Positions 7,938 through 20,500 of a stretch of DNA of 35,628 bases are shown here, in pieces. Under the pieces are notes generated by a model, which did no database searches, had not been told where the DNA came from, and worked only from the letters and a program-made list of their open reading frames with translations. Every line of letters starts with the position of its first letter. Within the stretch, counting starts at the first letter, position 1. Origin of the DNA: Actinomycetes bacterium (GTDB lineage: Bacteria; Actinomycetota; Actinomycetes; Mycobacteriales; Mycobacteriaceae). A program made the translations under genes and the position numbers. The stretch spans positions 1 to 35,628 of the forward strand of contig JAKOYE010000048.1 of the NCBI GenBank assembly GCA_029780675.1, given 5' to 3'.

Positions 7938-8399
7938 CTATCCGGCGGGCTTCCAATGCATGATGCCGCTGTCAGCCTCCATCGAGAGGTGCAGTTGGCC
8001 GTCGGAGAGCAGGTAGCTGCGGACTCGTCCCAGGGCGGCCGCGACCTGGGTGTCCGCCGAAGGCTGCGGGCAGAACATCCGGGTCAGCGCCAGGGGGCCG
8101 AATGTCAGGCCGCCGGATTCGTCGGCGGCGGGGTCGGTGGCGGCGGGTTCGGCCTGCCAGGTGGCGCTGCCGCGGTTGCAGTCGACGGTGAATGTCGCCC
8201 GGCCGTCGTCGCCGAACTCCACGGTGAACTTTTCCGGGTCGTCGATGGTGGTGCTGGGCTGCTCCTCCGGGGCCATCGACTCGATGCTCACCAGTTGCCA
8301 GGAGGTGCCGGTCAGCGGCTCCGCCGCAGCGGCCTCGCCGCACCCCGCCGCGACTGAACCCGCCACCACCAGCACCGCCACCGCACACGACGTCCGCAT
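7938..8399 (-). CDS. META/HslJ-domain lipoprotein
   Basis: The 153-residue lipoprotein has an N-terminal signal with a hydrophobic AVAVLVVAGSVAAG stretch and a lipobox ending at Cys20 (VAAGC). The mature part is a META (DUF306/HslJ) domain: LTGTSWQLVSIE at about 29-40, FGDDGRATFTVDCNRG at 62-77, and LTFGPLALTRMFC at 98-110. Cys74 and Cys110 are placed to form a disulfide. META domains are found in heat-inducible and secreted small proteins; the ligand is unknown. ATG 8399 fits a leaderless -10 (TATCTT) 6 nt upstream. It lies convergent to the kinase-like gene and divergent from the PGRS giant, with 113 bp between the two starts. Confidence 0.88.
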   Translation of the reverse strand: MRTSCAVAVLVVAGSVAAGCGEAAAAEPLTGTSWQLVSIESMAPEEQPSTTIDDPEKFTVEFGDDGRATFTVDCNRGSATWQAEPAATDPAADESGGLTFGPLALTRMFCPQPSADTQVAAALGRVRSYLLSDGQLHLSMEADSGIMHWKPAG

Positions 8400-8405
8400 C
8401 CAGCA

Positions 8406-8411
8406 AAGATA
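8406..8411 (-). promoter_or_regulatory. Putative -10 element of the META lipoprotein gene, leaderless type
   Basis: Minus-strand TATCTT is separated by 6 nt from ATG 8399, so the start site would coincide with the A of the start codon. No Shine-Dalgarno sequence is present. Confidence 0.4.
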
Positions 8412-8512
8412 CCGGCGGCACTCGGTCATCTGCGCTGCGCTGCGGTCCCTGCTATGGAAGACTCGACTGAATGTACGTTTTCGCGGCCACCGCCTAGATC
8501 GAGGGGTTGGCC

Positions 8513-11500
8513 ATGTGCAGTGCGCGCCACGCCCAGTCCGCCACCGGTTCTGATCCAGGAACACCCCAGCAAATTGTAAGCCCCGCTGGTCCCATGGCCT
8601 CCGGTCTCGACCGGACGATCGGCCGGGTCGGTGCTCTCGCGGTCGCCCTGGGGATCGGCGCCGCGGTGGTGACGATGCCCGCCATCGCGATCGCCGACAC
8701 GACCGGCTCGGGCGGTTCGTCGAGAACGTCGTCGGACAGCCCCTCAGCAGCCGACGGCTCGGCACCGGAGACGTCGCGTTCCACCGGACGGCGTGCCGGG
8801 ACCGCCCCGTCGTCCGGTGGCCGTCCAGCGGAAAAGGGCGGTCGCACAGCTGTTTTGGGAACTCTCGCGGATGCAGATCAATCCGTCCGCCGCTCCGGTG
8901 ACATCGATGCCGACCCGCCCGGGAGACGCTCTGCGACAGTGGGGCTTCCAGGTGAGGCGGCCGATGCGTCGCCGTCCGGGAACCCGGCGCAGCGCCGACA
9001 GTCGGTGGCTGTCGTGGCAACGGATCCGGGTGGTGGCGACGTTCCGGCGGGGGTTGCGACGGACCCGTCCGGCCTGGGCGCCGATGGGGTATCGAGACCG
9101 GCTTCCGGCCCTGCCGATACCGGACCAGAGGTCGTCGTCCCGGCAACGGCCCAGACCGTTCCTGCCCTCACCGCGTCGCCCGCTGGATCTATCAGGGCGG
9201 GTGCCGGGGTTCTGTCCTGGCTGGGCGGTGACAGCGGCGGCCAACCGGCGGCCGCGCCGATGGTCTGGACCGTTGCGGCGTTCACCCGGCGCGATTTCGG
9301 CGGCACCGTTCGACCGGCACCGGCGGCCGCGTCCATCGGGCCTGCGGCAACGACTCCCACCGGGCTGGCCATGCCGACAGCCGTCGGTTCGAACCCGATC
9401 GCGGACTTCATCGGCATTTTCATCGGTGACGGCACCGCCGAGCATCCCGACGCCGGACTGCTGATCGGTAACGGCTACTCCTGGAATGCCGCCACCTGCA
9501 CCGGCGGCGACTCCTGCACGGGGGGTAACGGTGGTCTGCTGCTCGGCTCCGGCGGAGCTGGGTTCAACGGCGGTGACGGCGGCTCGGCCGGATTGTTCGG
9601 CAATGGCGGCTCCGGAGGCGCTGGTGTTGCCGGGTTGATCGGCGGAGCCGGCGGCAACGGCGGTCGGGGCGGGTTGATCTACGGGTTCGGCGGTGCCGGG
9701 GGTGCGGGCGGCGCCTCGACATCTCCGCTCAGTGCCGGTGGTTCCGGCGGTGCGGGCGGCGATGCCGGTGCACTGGCGGTGTTCAGCGCGGGCGGAACCG
9801 GCGGTAGCGGCGGCACCGGTGCGGGGATGGGCGGGGCCGGCGGGGCGGGTGGTCATGCCGGTGTCCTCAGTCCGTGGGCCAGTGGCGGTTCCGGCGGTGC
9901 TGGTGGGTTCGGTGGCAACGGCGGTGGTACCGGCGGTGGCGGTGGTCGTGGCGCGCTGCTGGTGGGTGACGGCGGTGCTGGTGGTGCCGGCGGGGTCGGT
10001 GGCGTGGGGGCCGACGGCGGCCACGGCGGGAACGGTGGCGACGGCAGCCTGCTGTTCGGCGGTGCCGGAGCCGGCGGAGTGGGCGGTCGGGGCGGTGACG
10101 GGCAGTCCGGCGCTTCCGGCGTCGCGGGATCAGATGGTGCGGGTCCCGGGGCCGACGGCGGCGACGGCGGGGACGGGGGCGACGGAGCCAAGGGTGGTAA
10201 CGGTGGCGCGGGCGGTGACGCCGGCACCGGTCGATACCTGCTGTTCTTCCAGGAACTGGGAAGGGCCGGCAACGGCGGCGCCGGGGGTTCCGGCGGGTCC
10301 GGTGGGGCCGGCGGAAACGGCGGCAACGGCGCTGCCGGCGGCTACGGCGTCAACAACGGTCGGGGCGGCGACGGTGGTGACGGCGGCGAGTCCGGCACCG
10401 GGGGCGCCGGCGGCGAAGGTGGCCGGGCCGGCTCCGGATCGGGCGGAATCGACGGCAGCGCCGGCACCGGCGGTGGTGTCACCGGCGGCGGTCACGGCGG
10501 CAGCGGCGGTCACGGCTGGAACTCGACGATCGCCGGCGTCCAGGGCGGCGACGGCGGTGACGGTGGGGCCTACGGCGACGGCGGTGCCGGCGGCGCCGGC
10601 GGATCCGGCAGCGACGGCATCTCCGCGGCCGATGGTGCCGGCAGCGGTTCCGACGGCGCTGCCGGCGGCCGCGGTGGCGACGGCGGCCTCGGCGGCACGA
10701 TCGCCGGTGACGGCGGTGCCGGGGGTCGCGGTGGTGCCGGGGGCACCGGAGGAAACGGAGGTGCCGGCAATACCGGCGCCGCGGGCAGTGCGCTGAACCC
10801 CGACGGCGTCGACGGCGGTGGAGGCGGTGACGGCGGTCACGGTGGCATCGGCGGCAGCGGTGGTTCCGGTGGACAGGCCCGCGGTTCCGGATCGGCGGGG
10901 CACGCGGGCGCCGGCGGTTCGGGCGGTCTCGGCGGCAACGGCGGATCGGGGGGTGCGGGCGGCGCCGGACTGGCAGGCAGCGACGGCACCGCGGCGGGCG
11001 ATTCGGGCACTCCCGGGGGCACGGGCGGTGCAGGCGGATCGGGCGGCGCCGGGGGCAGAGGTGGTTCCGGCGGTGTTTCAGGCGGCACGGGAGCCGCAGC
11101 CGGGGCGGATGGTGACGGCGGAGATGGCGGGCTCGGTGGCGCCGGCGGGCGCGGCGGTGACGGCGGTGACGGAATCGTCGGAGCATCCGGAGCGGCGGCC
11201 TCCGCAGCGGGCGGCAGTGGTGGCGACGGGGGTGACGCCGGCGACGGCGGGGCAGGCGGTCGGGGCGGCGCGGCGGGCGCCGCCGGGGGCAGTGGCTTTC
11301 CGGAGGGACGGGGTGCATCGGCAGGCCAGGTCGGCGCGGGTGGCGCCGGCGGTGCCGGCGGAGATGCGGGCGTCGCCGGCGATGGCGGAACGGGTGCCTC
11401 CGGCAATGCCCTCAGCCGCAGCGGCGGGACCGGCGGCACCGGCGGTGATCCGGGCCGGGCGGGCAAGGGCGGGGTCGGAGGTGCGGCAGGGGCCGGCGGA

Positions 11501-14500
11501 ACTGGCTCCGTAGCACCATCCGGCGCCAGCGGCGTAGCAGCCAGCAGCGGAGGTAATGGTGGCGCCGGAGGTGCCGGCTACAACGCGGCGACCGACCCCA
11601 CCGCGGCAACCGGAACAGACGGCGGTGCCGGCGGGGCCGGAGGCGCAGGCGGAGCCGTCGGCGACGGCGGAATCGGCGGCTCCGGCGGGGCCGGAGCCAG
11701 CGGAGACGGGCTGGCCATCGGCGGCGGTACCGGTGGCATCGGCGGCACCGGCGGTCGTGGAGGAGCCATCTCGGGAGTCGGCGGCACCGGCGGTGCTGGT
11801 GGCCGAGGCGGCGGGGGCGGGGACGCCGTGGCTCCCGGCGGCACCGGGGGCCAGGGCGGTGACGGGGGTGATGCCGGTGACGGCGGCGCTGCGGGCGGCA
11901 GCGGAATCACCGGTGACGCCGGTGTCGGCGGGACCGGCGGAACAGGCGGCAACGGTGGGACGGGTGCCGAGGGTGCTTCGGGGGTCGGATCGGCGGGTGC
12001 GTCGGGGTTCGCCGGTGGTGCCGGGGGTGCTGGTGGTCAGGGCGGTAATGCTGGGACCGGCGGTGTTCGGGGTGATGGTGGCCGGGGTGGTGCCGGTGGG
12101 TTTGGTGGGCGGGGTGGCGATGCGGCGCTGACATCGGCCGGTGTCGGGTTTGCCGGCGGCACTGGCGGTGTGGGCGGTGACGCCGGTTCCGGTGGTGCGG
12201 CGGGCAGCGGAGCTGGGATCGGTGGTTCGGTCGGTAACGCCGGTGTCGGCGGGACGGGTGGAACCGGTGGTTCCGGTGGTTCGGGTGCCGATGGTTCGGC
12301 GGGTGTTGCGTCGGCGGGTGCGTCGGGGTTTGCCGGTGGTGCTGGGGGTGCTGGTGGTCAGGGCGGAAATGCGGGGACCGGTGGTGTTCGGGGTGATGGT
12401 GGCCGGGGTGGTGCCGGCGGTTTTGGTGGGCGGGGTGGCGATGCGGCGCTGACCTCGGTCGGTGTCGGGTTTGCTGGCGGTACCGGAGGTGTCGGTGGTG
12501 ACGCTGGTTCGGGTGGTGCGGTCGGTGGCGGTGCGGGCACTGGTGGTTCGGCGGGTGGCGCCGGTGTCGGTGGGACGGGTGGAACCGGTGGTTCCGGTGG
12601 TTCGGGTGCCGATGGTTCGGCGGGTGTTGCGTCGGCGGGTGCGTCGGGGTTTGCCGGTGGTGCTGGGGGTGCTGGTGGTCAGGGCGGTAATGCGGGGACC
12701 GGTGGTGTTCGGGGTGATGGTGGCCGGGGTGGTGCCGGTGGTGTCGGTGGGCGGGGTGGCGATGCGGCGCTGACCTCGGTCGGTGTCGGGTTTGCCGGCG
12801 GTACCGGCGGTGTGGGCGGTGACGCTGGTGGGGGTGGTGCGGTCGGTGGCGGTGCGGGCACTGGTGGTTCGGTCGGTAATGCCGGTGTGGGTGGGACCGG
12901 TGGCACGGGTGGTACCGGTGGTTCGGGTGGCGAGGGTGTTGCGGGTATCGCGTCGGCGGGTGCATCGGGGTTTGCCGGTGGTGCTGGTGGTGCAGGTGGT
13001 CAGGGCGGCAATGCGGGAACCGGTGGGGTTCGGGGTGATGGCGGCCATGGTGGTACCGGTGGTTTTGGTGGGCGTGGTGGCGATGCCGCGCTGATCTCGG
13101 TCGGCGTCGGGTTTGCCGGCGGCACAGGAGGCATCGGGGGCGACGCCGGCGCTGGTGGTGCGGTCGGTGGCGGCGCCGGGACGGGAGGCGCCGTCGGCTA
13201 CGCCGGTGCAGGTGGGACGGGCGGAACCGGTGGCACCGGCGGATCAGGGGCCGATGGTTCGGCGGGTATCAGTTCGCCGGGTGCATCGGGGTTTGCCGGT
13301 GGTGCGGGTGGTGCGGGTGGTCAGGGCGGTGCCGCCGGAACCGGTGGGGTTCGGGGTGATGGCGGTCAGGGTGGTACCGGTGGTGTCGGTGGGCGTGGTG
13401 GCGATGCGGCGCTGACGTCCGTCGGTATCGGCTTTGCCGGCGGCACCGGAGGTGCCGGTGGTGATGCCGGTGCTGGTGGTGCCGCGGGTGGCGGTGCGGG
13501 CACCGGTGGCCTGGTGGGTGATGCCGGTATCGGTGGGACCGGCGGAACCGGTGGCGATGGTGGATCAGGGGCCGATGCGTCGGCAGGTGCGTCGGGATAC
13601 GCGGGTGGCACTGGTGGCGCCGGTGGTCAGGGCGGTGCCGCCGGGGCCGGTGGCGTGCGGGGCGATGGCGGTCAGGGTGGCGTAGGAGGGTTCGGAGGCC
13701 GGGGTGGCGAGGCGGCCCCGAGCAGTGGTGTCGGGGTCGTCGGCGGGACCGGTGGTGCCGGTGGTGATGCCGGTGCCGGAGGCGCGGTCGGTGGCGGAGT
13801 TGGCACCGGTGGTTCGGTGGGTGACGCCGGTACTGGCGGAACCGGTGGCACGGGCGGCACGGGCGGTGCGGGTGCTGACGGTTCGGCGGGTGTCTCGTCG
13901 GCGGGTGCGTCGGGTTATGCCGGTGGCACCGGCGGTGCGGGCGGTCAGGGCGGTACCGCCGGGGCCGGTGGCGTTCGCGGCGACGGCGGTCAGGGTGGTG
14001 ATGGTGGTGTTGGTGGCCGGGGTGGTGGCGCAGGCCTGAGCGCTGGCGTCGGCTTCGTCGGCGGGACCGGTGGTCTCGGTGGTGACGCCGGTGCCGGTGG
14101 TGCGGTCGGTGGCGGTGCGGGCACCGGAGGGTCCTCGGGCGGTCTCGGTGCTGGTGGGACCGGCGGCACGGGTGGCCTCGGCGGTGCGGGTGCTGAAGGC
14201 GCAGTAGGAGTCGCGTCGGCTGGGGCGTCGGGCTATGCCGGTGGTACCGGAGGCGCCGGTGGCCAGGGCGGCAACGCCGGAACCGGTGGTGTGCGGGGTA
14301 GCGGTGGTCAGGGCGGCGCCGGCGGCATCGGTGGTCGCGGTGGTGCGGCGGGCTTGAGTAGTGGTTCGGGTTTTGCCGGTGGCACCGGTGGTGTCGGCGG
14401 TGACGCCGGTGTCGGAGGTGCTGCCGGCGGTGGTGCGGGCACGGGAGGGTCCTCGGGCGGTCTCGGTGCTGGTGGGACGGGCGGTACGGGTGGCCTCGGC

Positions 14501-17500
14501 GGTGCGGGTGCTGAAGGCGCAGTAGGAGTCGCGTCGGCTGGGGCGTCGGGGTTTGCCGGTGGTGCTGGTGGTGCGGGTGGACAGGGCGGTAATGCCGGGA
14601 CCGGTGGGGTGCGCGGTGATGGCGGCCAGGGTGGTACCGGTGGTTTTGGTGGGCGTGGTGGCGATGCGGCGCTGACCTCGATCGGTATCGGGTTTGCCGG
14701 CGGCACCGGAGGTGTGGGTGGTGACGCCGGTGTTGGTGGTGCGGTCGGTGGCGGTGCGGGCACCGGTGGTTCGGCGGGTGGCGCCGGCGTCGGCGGGACG
14801 GGCGGCACCGGTGGTACGGGTGGTTCGGGTGCTGATGGTTCGGCGGGTGTCGCGTCGGCGGGGGCGTCGGGGTTTGCCGGTGGTGCTGGTGGTGCGGGTG
14901 GTCAGGGCGGTAATGCGGGAACCGGTGGTGTTCGGGGTGATGGCGGCCAGGGTGGTGCCGGTGGTTTTGGTGGGCGTGGTGGCGATGCGGCGCTGACCTC
15001 GATCGGTATCGGGTTTGCCGGCGGCACCGGAGGTGTGGGTGGTGACGCCGGTGTTGGTGGTGCGGTCGGTGGCGGTGCCGGTACCGGTGGTTCGGCGGGT
15101 AACGCCGGTATCGGCGGGACAGGTGGCACGGGTGGTACCGGTGGAGTAGGTGCCGATGGTTCGGCGGGTATCGCGTCGGCGGGGGCGTCGGGGTTTGCCG
15201 GTGGCAATGGTGGTGCGGGTGGTCAGGGCGGTAATGCCGGGACCGGTGGCGTGCGGGGCGCCGGTGGCCAGGGCGGTACGGGTGGTTTTGGTGGGCGTGG
15301 TGGCGATGCGGCGCTGACCTCGGTTGCCGCCGGGTTTGCCGGCGGCACTGGCGGTTCCGGTGGTGACGCCGGTGCGGGTGGTGCGGTCGGTGGCGGTGCC
15401 GGTACCGGTGGTTCGGCAGGTAACGCCGGTGTCGGTGGGACGGGCGGCACCGGTGGTATGGGTGGTGCGGGTGCTGATGGTTCGGCGGGTGTCTCGTCGG
15501 CGGGTGCGTCGGGATATGCCGGGGGTGCTGGTGGTGCGGGTGGTCAGGGCGGTAATGCGGGAACCGGTGGGGTGCGCGGCAGTGGCGGTCAGGGCGGTAC
15601 CGGCGGTCTTGGTGGGCGTGGTGGCGATGCGGCGCTTACGTCCGTTGCCGCCGGGTTTGCCGGCGGCACTGGCGGTTCCGGTGGTGACGCCGGTGTGGGT
15701 GGTGCGGTCGGTGGTGGTGCGGGCACTGGTGGTTCGGCCGGAAACGCCGGCGTCGGCGGGACAGGCGGAACCGGTGGCACCGGCGGATCAGGTGCCGATG
15801 GTTCGGCGGGTGTCGTGTCGGCAGGTGCGTCGGGGTTTGCCGGTGGTGCCGGGGGTGCTGGTGGACAAGGGGGCAACGCCGGAACTGGCGGTGTTCGGGG
15901 TGATGGCGGTCAGGGTGGTACCGGTGGTTTTGGTGGGCGTGGTGGCGATGCGGCGCTGACGTCCGTTGCCGTTGGTTTTGCCGGGGGCACCGGAGGTGTG
16001 GGTGGTGACGCCGGTGCGGGTGGTGCGGTCGGTGGCGGCGCCGGGACCGGAGGCACAGTCGGCTATGCAGGTGTCGGCGGGACCGGTGGCACCGGTGGTA
16101 CCGGTGGTGCGGGTGCTGATGGTTCGGCGGGTGTCTCGTCGGCGGGTGCGTCGGGATATGCCGGGGGTGCGGGTGGTGCGGGTGGCCAGGGCGGTGCCGC
16201 CGGGACCGGCGGTGTCCGTGGTGACGGCGGTCAGGGTGGTACCGGTGGTTTTGGTGGACGTGGCGGCGATGCGGCGCTGACGTCGGTCGGTATCGGTTTT
16301 GCCGGGGGTACCGGTGGTGTCGGTGGTGATGCCGGTGCGGGTGGCGCGACGGGCAGCGGTGCGGGTACCGGCGGATCCGGAGGTAGTGCGGGTGCGGGTG
16401 GAACCGGCGGCACCGGTGGCGCCGGTGGTGCGGGAGCTGACGCCTCGGCTGGGGCCTCGGGCCATACGGGAGGTACTGGTGGTGCCGGCGGCCAGGGCGG
16501 TGCAGCGGGAACTGGCGGTGTGCGGGGTGATGGCGGTCAGGGTGGTGCCGGCGGCTTCGGTGGCCGCGGTGGCTCAGCCGGACTGAGCAGTGGTGCGGGT
16601 CTTGCCGGCGGCACCGGTGGTGTCGGTGGTGAGGCCGGTGTTGGTGGTTCTGCTGGTGGCGGTGCGGGCACGGGGGGGTCCTCGGGCGGTGTCGGTGCTG
16701 GTGGGACCGGCGGCACGGGTGGCACGGGTGGTGCGGGTGCTGACGGTTCGGCGGGGATCAATTCGGCGGGTGCATCAGGCTTTTCCGGTGGTACTGGGGG
16801 ATCGGGTGGCCAGGGCGGTGCTGCCGGAACCGGCGGTGTGCGGGGTGATGGCGGCCAGGGCGGTGCCGGCGGCTTCGGTGGCCGCGGTGGCTCAGCCGGA
16901 CTGAGCAGTGGTTCGGGCTTTGTCGGCGGGACCGGTGGCGTCGGCGGTGACGCCGGTGCCGGAGGTGCGGTCGGTGGCGGTGCGGGCACCGGAGGGTCCT
17001 TGGGCGGTGTCGGTGCTGGTGGGACCGGCGGCACGGGTGGCACCGGTGGTGCGGGTGCTGACGGTTCGGCAGGGATCAGCTCAGCGGGGGCGTCGGGATA
17101 TACCGGTGGTGCCGGGGGTGCCGGCGGTCAGGGCGGTCATGCGGGGACCGGTGGTGTTCGGGGTGATGGCGGCCAGGGTGGTGCTGGTGGGTTTGGTGGG
17201 CGTGGTGGCGATGGAGCGCTGACCTCGGTCGCCGCTGGGTTTGCTGGCGGTACTGGCGGTTCCGGTGGTGATGCCGGTGTTGGTGGTGCGGTCGGTGGTG
17301 GTGCGGGCACTGGTGGTTCGGCGGGTAGTGCCGGTGTCGGCGGGACCGGTGGCACCGGTGGCACCGGCGGTGTGGGTGGCGAGGGTGTTGCGGGTATCGC
17401 TTCGGCGGGCGCGTCGGGATATGCCGGTGGTGCCGGTGGTGCCGGTGGTCAGGGCGGTCATGCGGGAACTGGCGGTGTTCGGGGTGATGGCGGCCAGGGT

Positions 17501-20500
17501 GGTGCCGGTGGGTTTGGTGGGCGCGGTGGCGATGCGGCGCTGATTTCCGTCGGTGTCGGGTTTGCCGGCGGTACTGGCGGTTCCGGTGGTGATGCCGGTG
17601 TTGGTGGTGCGGTCGGTGGCGGTGCGGGCACCGGTGGTTCGGCGGGCAAAGCCGGTGTCGGTGGGACGGGCGGAACCGGTGGTACCGGTGGAGTAGGTGC
17701 CGATGGTTCGGCGGGGATTAATTCGGCGGGTGCGTCGGGGTTTGCCGGTGGTGCCGGTGGTGCCGGTGGTCAGGGCGGTCATGCGGGAACTGGCGGTGTT
17801 CGGGGCGACGGTGGTCAGGGTGGTACCGGTGGTTTTGGTGGGCGTGGTGGCGATGCGGCGCTGACGTCGGTCGGTATCGGCTTTGCTGGCGGCACCGGCG
17901 GTTCCGGTGGTGACGCCGGTGCGGGTGGTGCGGTCGGTGGCGGCGCCGGTACCGGTGGTTCGGCAGGTAACGCCGGTGTCGGTGGGACGGGCGGTACGGG
18001 TGGCACCGGCGGATCAGGAGCCGACGGAGTTGCGGGGATCAACTCGGCGGGGGCGTCGGGGTTTGCCGGTGGCAATGGTGGTGCGGGTGGTCAGGGCGGT
18101 GCCGCCGGAACCGGTGGCGTGCGGGGCGACGGTGGCCAGGGCGGTACTGGTGGAGTTGGTGGGCGTGGTGGCGATGGGGCGCTGACCTCGGTTGCCGCCG
18201 GGTTTGCCGGCGGGACCGGTGGTGCCGGTGGCGACGCGGGTGCGGGTGGCGCGACAGGAAGCGGTGCGGGTACCGGTGGTTCGGCCGGAAACGCCGGTGT
18301 GGGCGGAACCGGCGGTACGGGTGGCACCGGCGGATCAGGAGCCGACGGAGTTGCGGGGATCAACTCGGCGGGGGCGTCGGGGTTTGCCGGTGGCAATGGT
18401 GGTGCCGGTGGACAGGGTGGTGCCGCCGGAACTGGCGGTGTTCGGGGTGATGGCGGCCAGGGCGGTACCGGTGGTGTTGGTGGCCGGGGTGGTGATGGTG
18501 CGCTGACCTCGGTCGCTGCTGGGTTCGCTGGCGGGACCGGCGGCGTCGGGGGCGACGCCGGTGCTGGTGGCGCGACGGGCGGTGGTGCGGGCACCGGTGG
18601 TTCGGCCGGTAGCGCGGGTGTCGGCGGCACGGGTGGCACCGGCGGAACGGGTGGTTCCGGCGGCGACGGTGCTGCGGGTGTGGGTTCGGTCGGGGCGTCG
18701 GGGTATGCCGGTGGCAATGGCGGTGCGGGTGGTCAGGGCGGTGCCGCGGGGACCGGCGGCGTTCGGGGTGATGGCGGCCAGGGCGGTACCGGCGGTGTTG
18801 GTGGCCGGGGTGGTGACGCCGGCGCGAACACGGGTACAGCGGGATTTGCCGGCGGGACCGGTGGCGTTGGCGGTGACGCGGGTGCTGGGGGTGCGACAGG
18901 CAGCGGTGCGGGCACCGGTGGTTCGGCCGGCAACGCCGGTGCCGGTGGCACAGGGGGAACCGGCGGCACCGGCAGTGCGGGCGCGGATGCCTCGGCTGGA
19001 GCTTCGGGCTATGCGGGAGGCGTTGGTGGTGTCGGCGGTCAGGGCGGTGCCGCTGGAACCGGCGGCGTGCGGGGTGACGGTGGTCTCGGCGGGGATGGCG
19101 GCGATGGTGGCCGGGGTGGTTCGGCCGGGCTGAGCAGCGGTGCGGGCCTAACTGGCGGAACCGGGGGCGCCGGCGGCGATGCGGGCGCCGGTGGCGCTAT
19201 CGGCGGCGGCGCGGGCACGGGTGGAACCGCGGGTCGTGCTGGCGTCGGCGGGACCGGTGGCACGGGTGGCACCGGCGGTGCGGGCGCGGATGCCTCGGCT
19301 GGGGCCTCGGGCTACGCGGGAGGAACCGGGGGTGCTGGCGGTCAGGGCGGTAATGCGGGAACCGGCGGTGTGCGGGGTGATGGTGGCCAGGGCGGTGTCG
19401 GCGGTGTCGGTGGCCGCGGTGGGCTCGGGGGTAACTCCGGTGGTGCGGGCTTTGTCGGCGGAACCGGTGGTGCTGGTGGCGACGCGGGTTCCGGTGGTGC
19501 GGTTGGTGGCGGAGCCGGTACAGGTGGCGCCAGCGGAGGCGTTGGTGCTGGCGGTACGGGTGGGACCGGTGGCACGGGTGGTGCCGGTGCTGAGGGTGCT
19601 GTGGGTGTCGGCACTGTGGGTGCCTCGGGATTCGTCGGCGGCACCGGTGGCGCCGGTGGTCAGGGCGGTGCCGCCGGGGCCGGTGGGGTTCGCGGCGATG
19701 GCGGCCAGGGCGGGGACGGCGGAGTAGGCGGCCGGGGTGGCGCCGGAGGGGCCAGCAGTGGTGCGGGCTTTGCCGGAGGTACTGGTGGTGGAGGCGGCGA
19801 GGCGGGCGCTGGTGGTGCGGTTGGCGGCGGCGCCGGTACGGGAGGTGCCACCGGAAGCGTCGGTGCGGGCGGTACCGGCGGCACCGGTGGCACCGGAGGT
19901 ATTGGCGCAGACGGCGCGTCAGGGATCGCCTCGGTGGGAGCGGCATCGGGATACGCCGGTGGCAATGGTGGTGCGGGTGGCCAGGGCGGTGCCGCGGGAA
20001 CGGGTGGGGTCCGGGGCAGTGGTGGGCAGGGCGGCAATGGCGGTGCCGGCGGTTGGGGTGGAAATGGGAGCGCCAATTTCGGCGCAGCGGGCTTCGACGG
20101 CGGTACCGGTGGTGTCGGTGGTGATGCGGGTTCCGGTGGTGCGACGGGTGGCGGCGCGGGCACCGGCGGTTTGGCGGGTAGTTCAGGTGCCGGTGGTACG
20201 GGCGGAACCGGGGGCACTGGCAGCGCTGGGGCGGACGGTTTGGTGCTTCTCGCGGCGGGCGCCTCGGGATACGCCGGTGGCAATGGTGGCGCGGGTGGTC
20301 AGGGTGGTGCCGCGGGGATGGGTGGTGTTCGCGGTGATGGCGGTGCTGGGGGTGACGGCGGGCTAGGCGGTGCGGGCGCCAACGCCGGGTTGGCGGGCCT
20401 CGATGGTGGTACCGGTGGTACAGGCGGTGCTGCGGGTGCCGGAGGTGCTGTTGGTGGGGGTGCGGGCACTGGAGGTTCGGCGGGCAGGGCCGGTGCCGGC

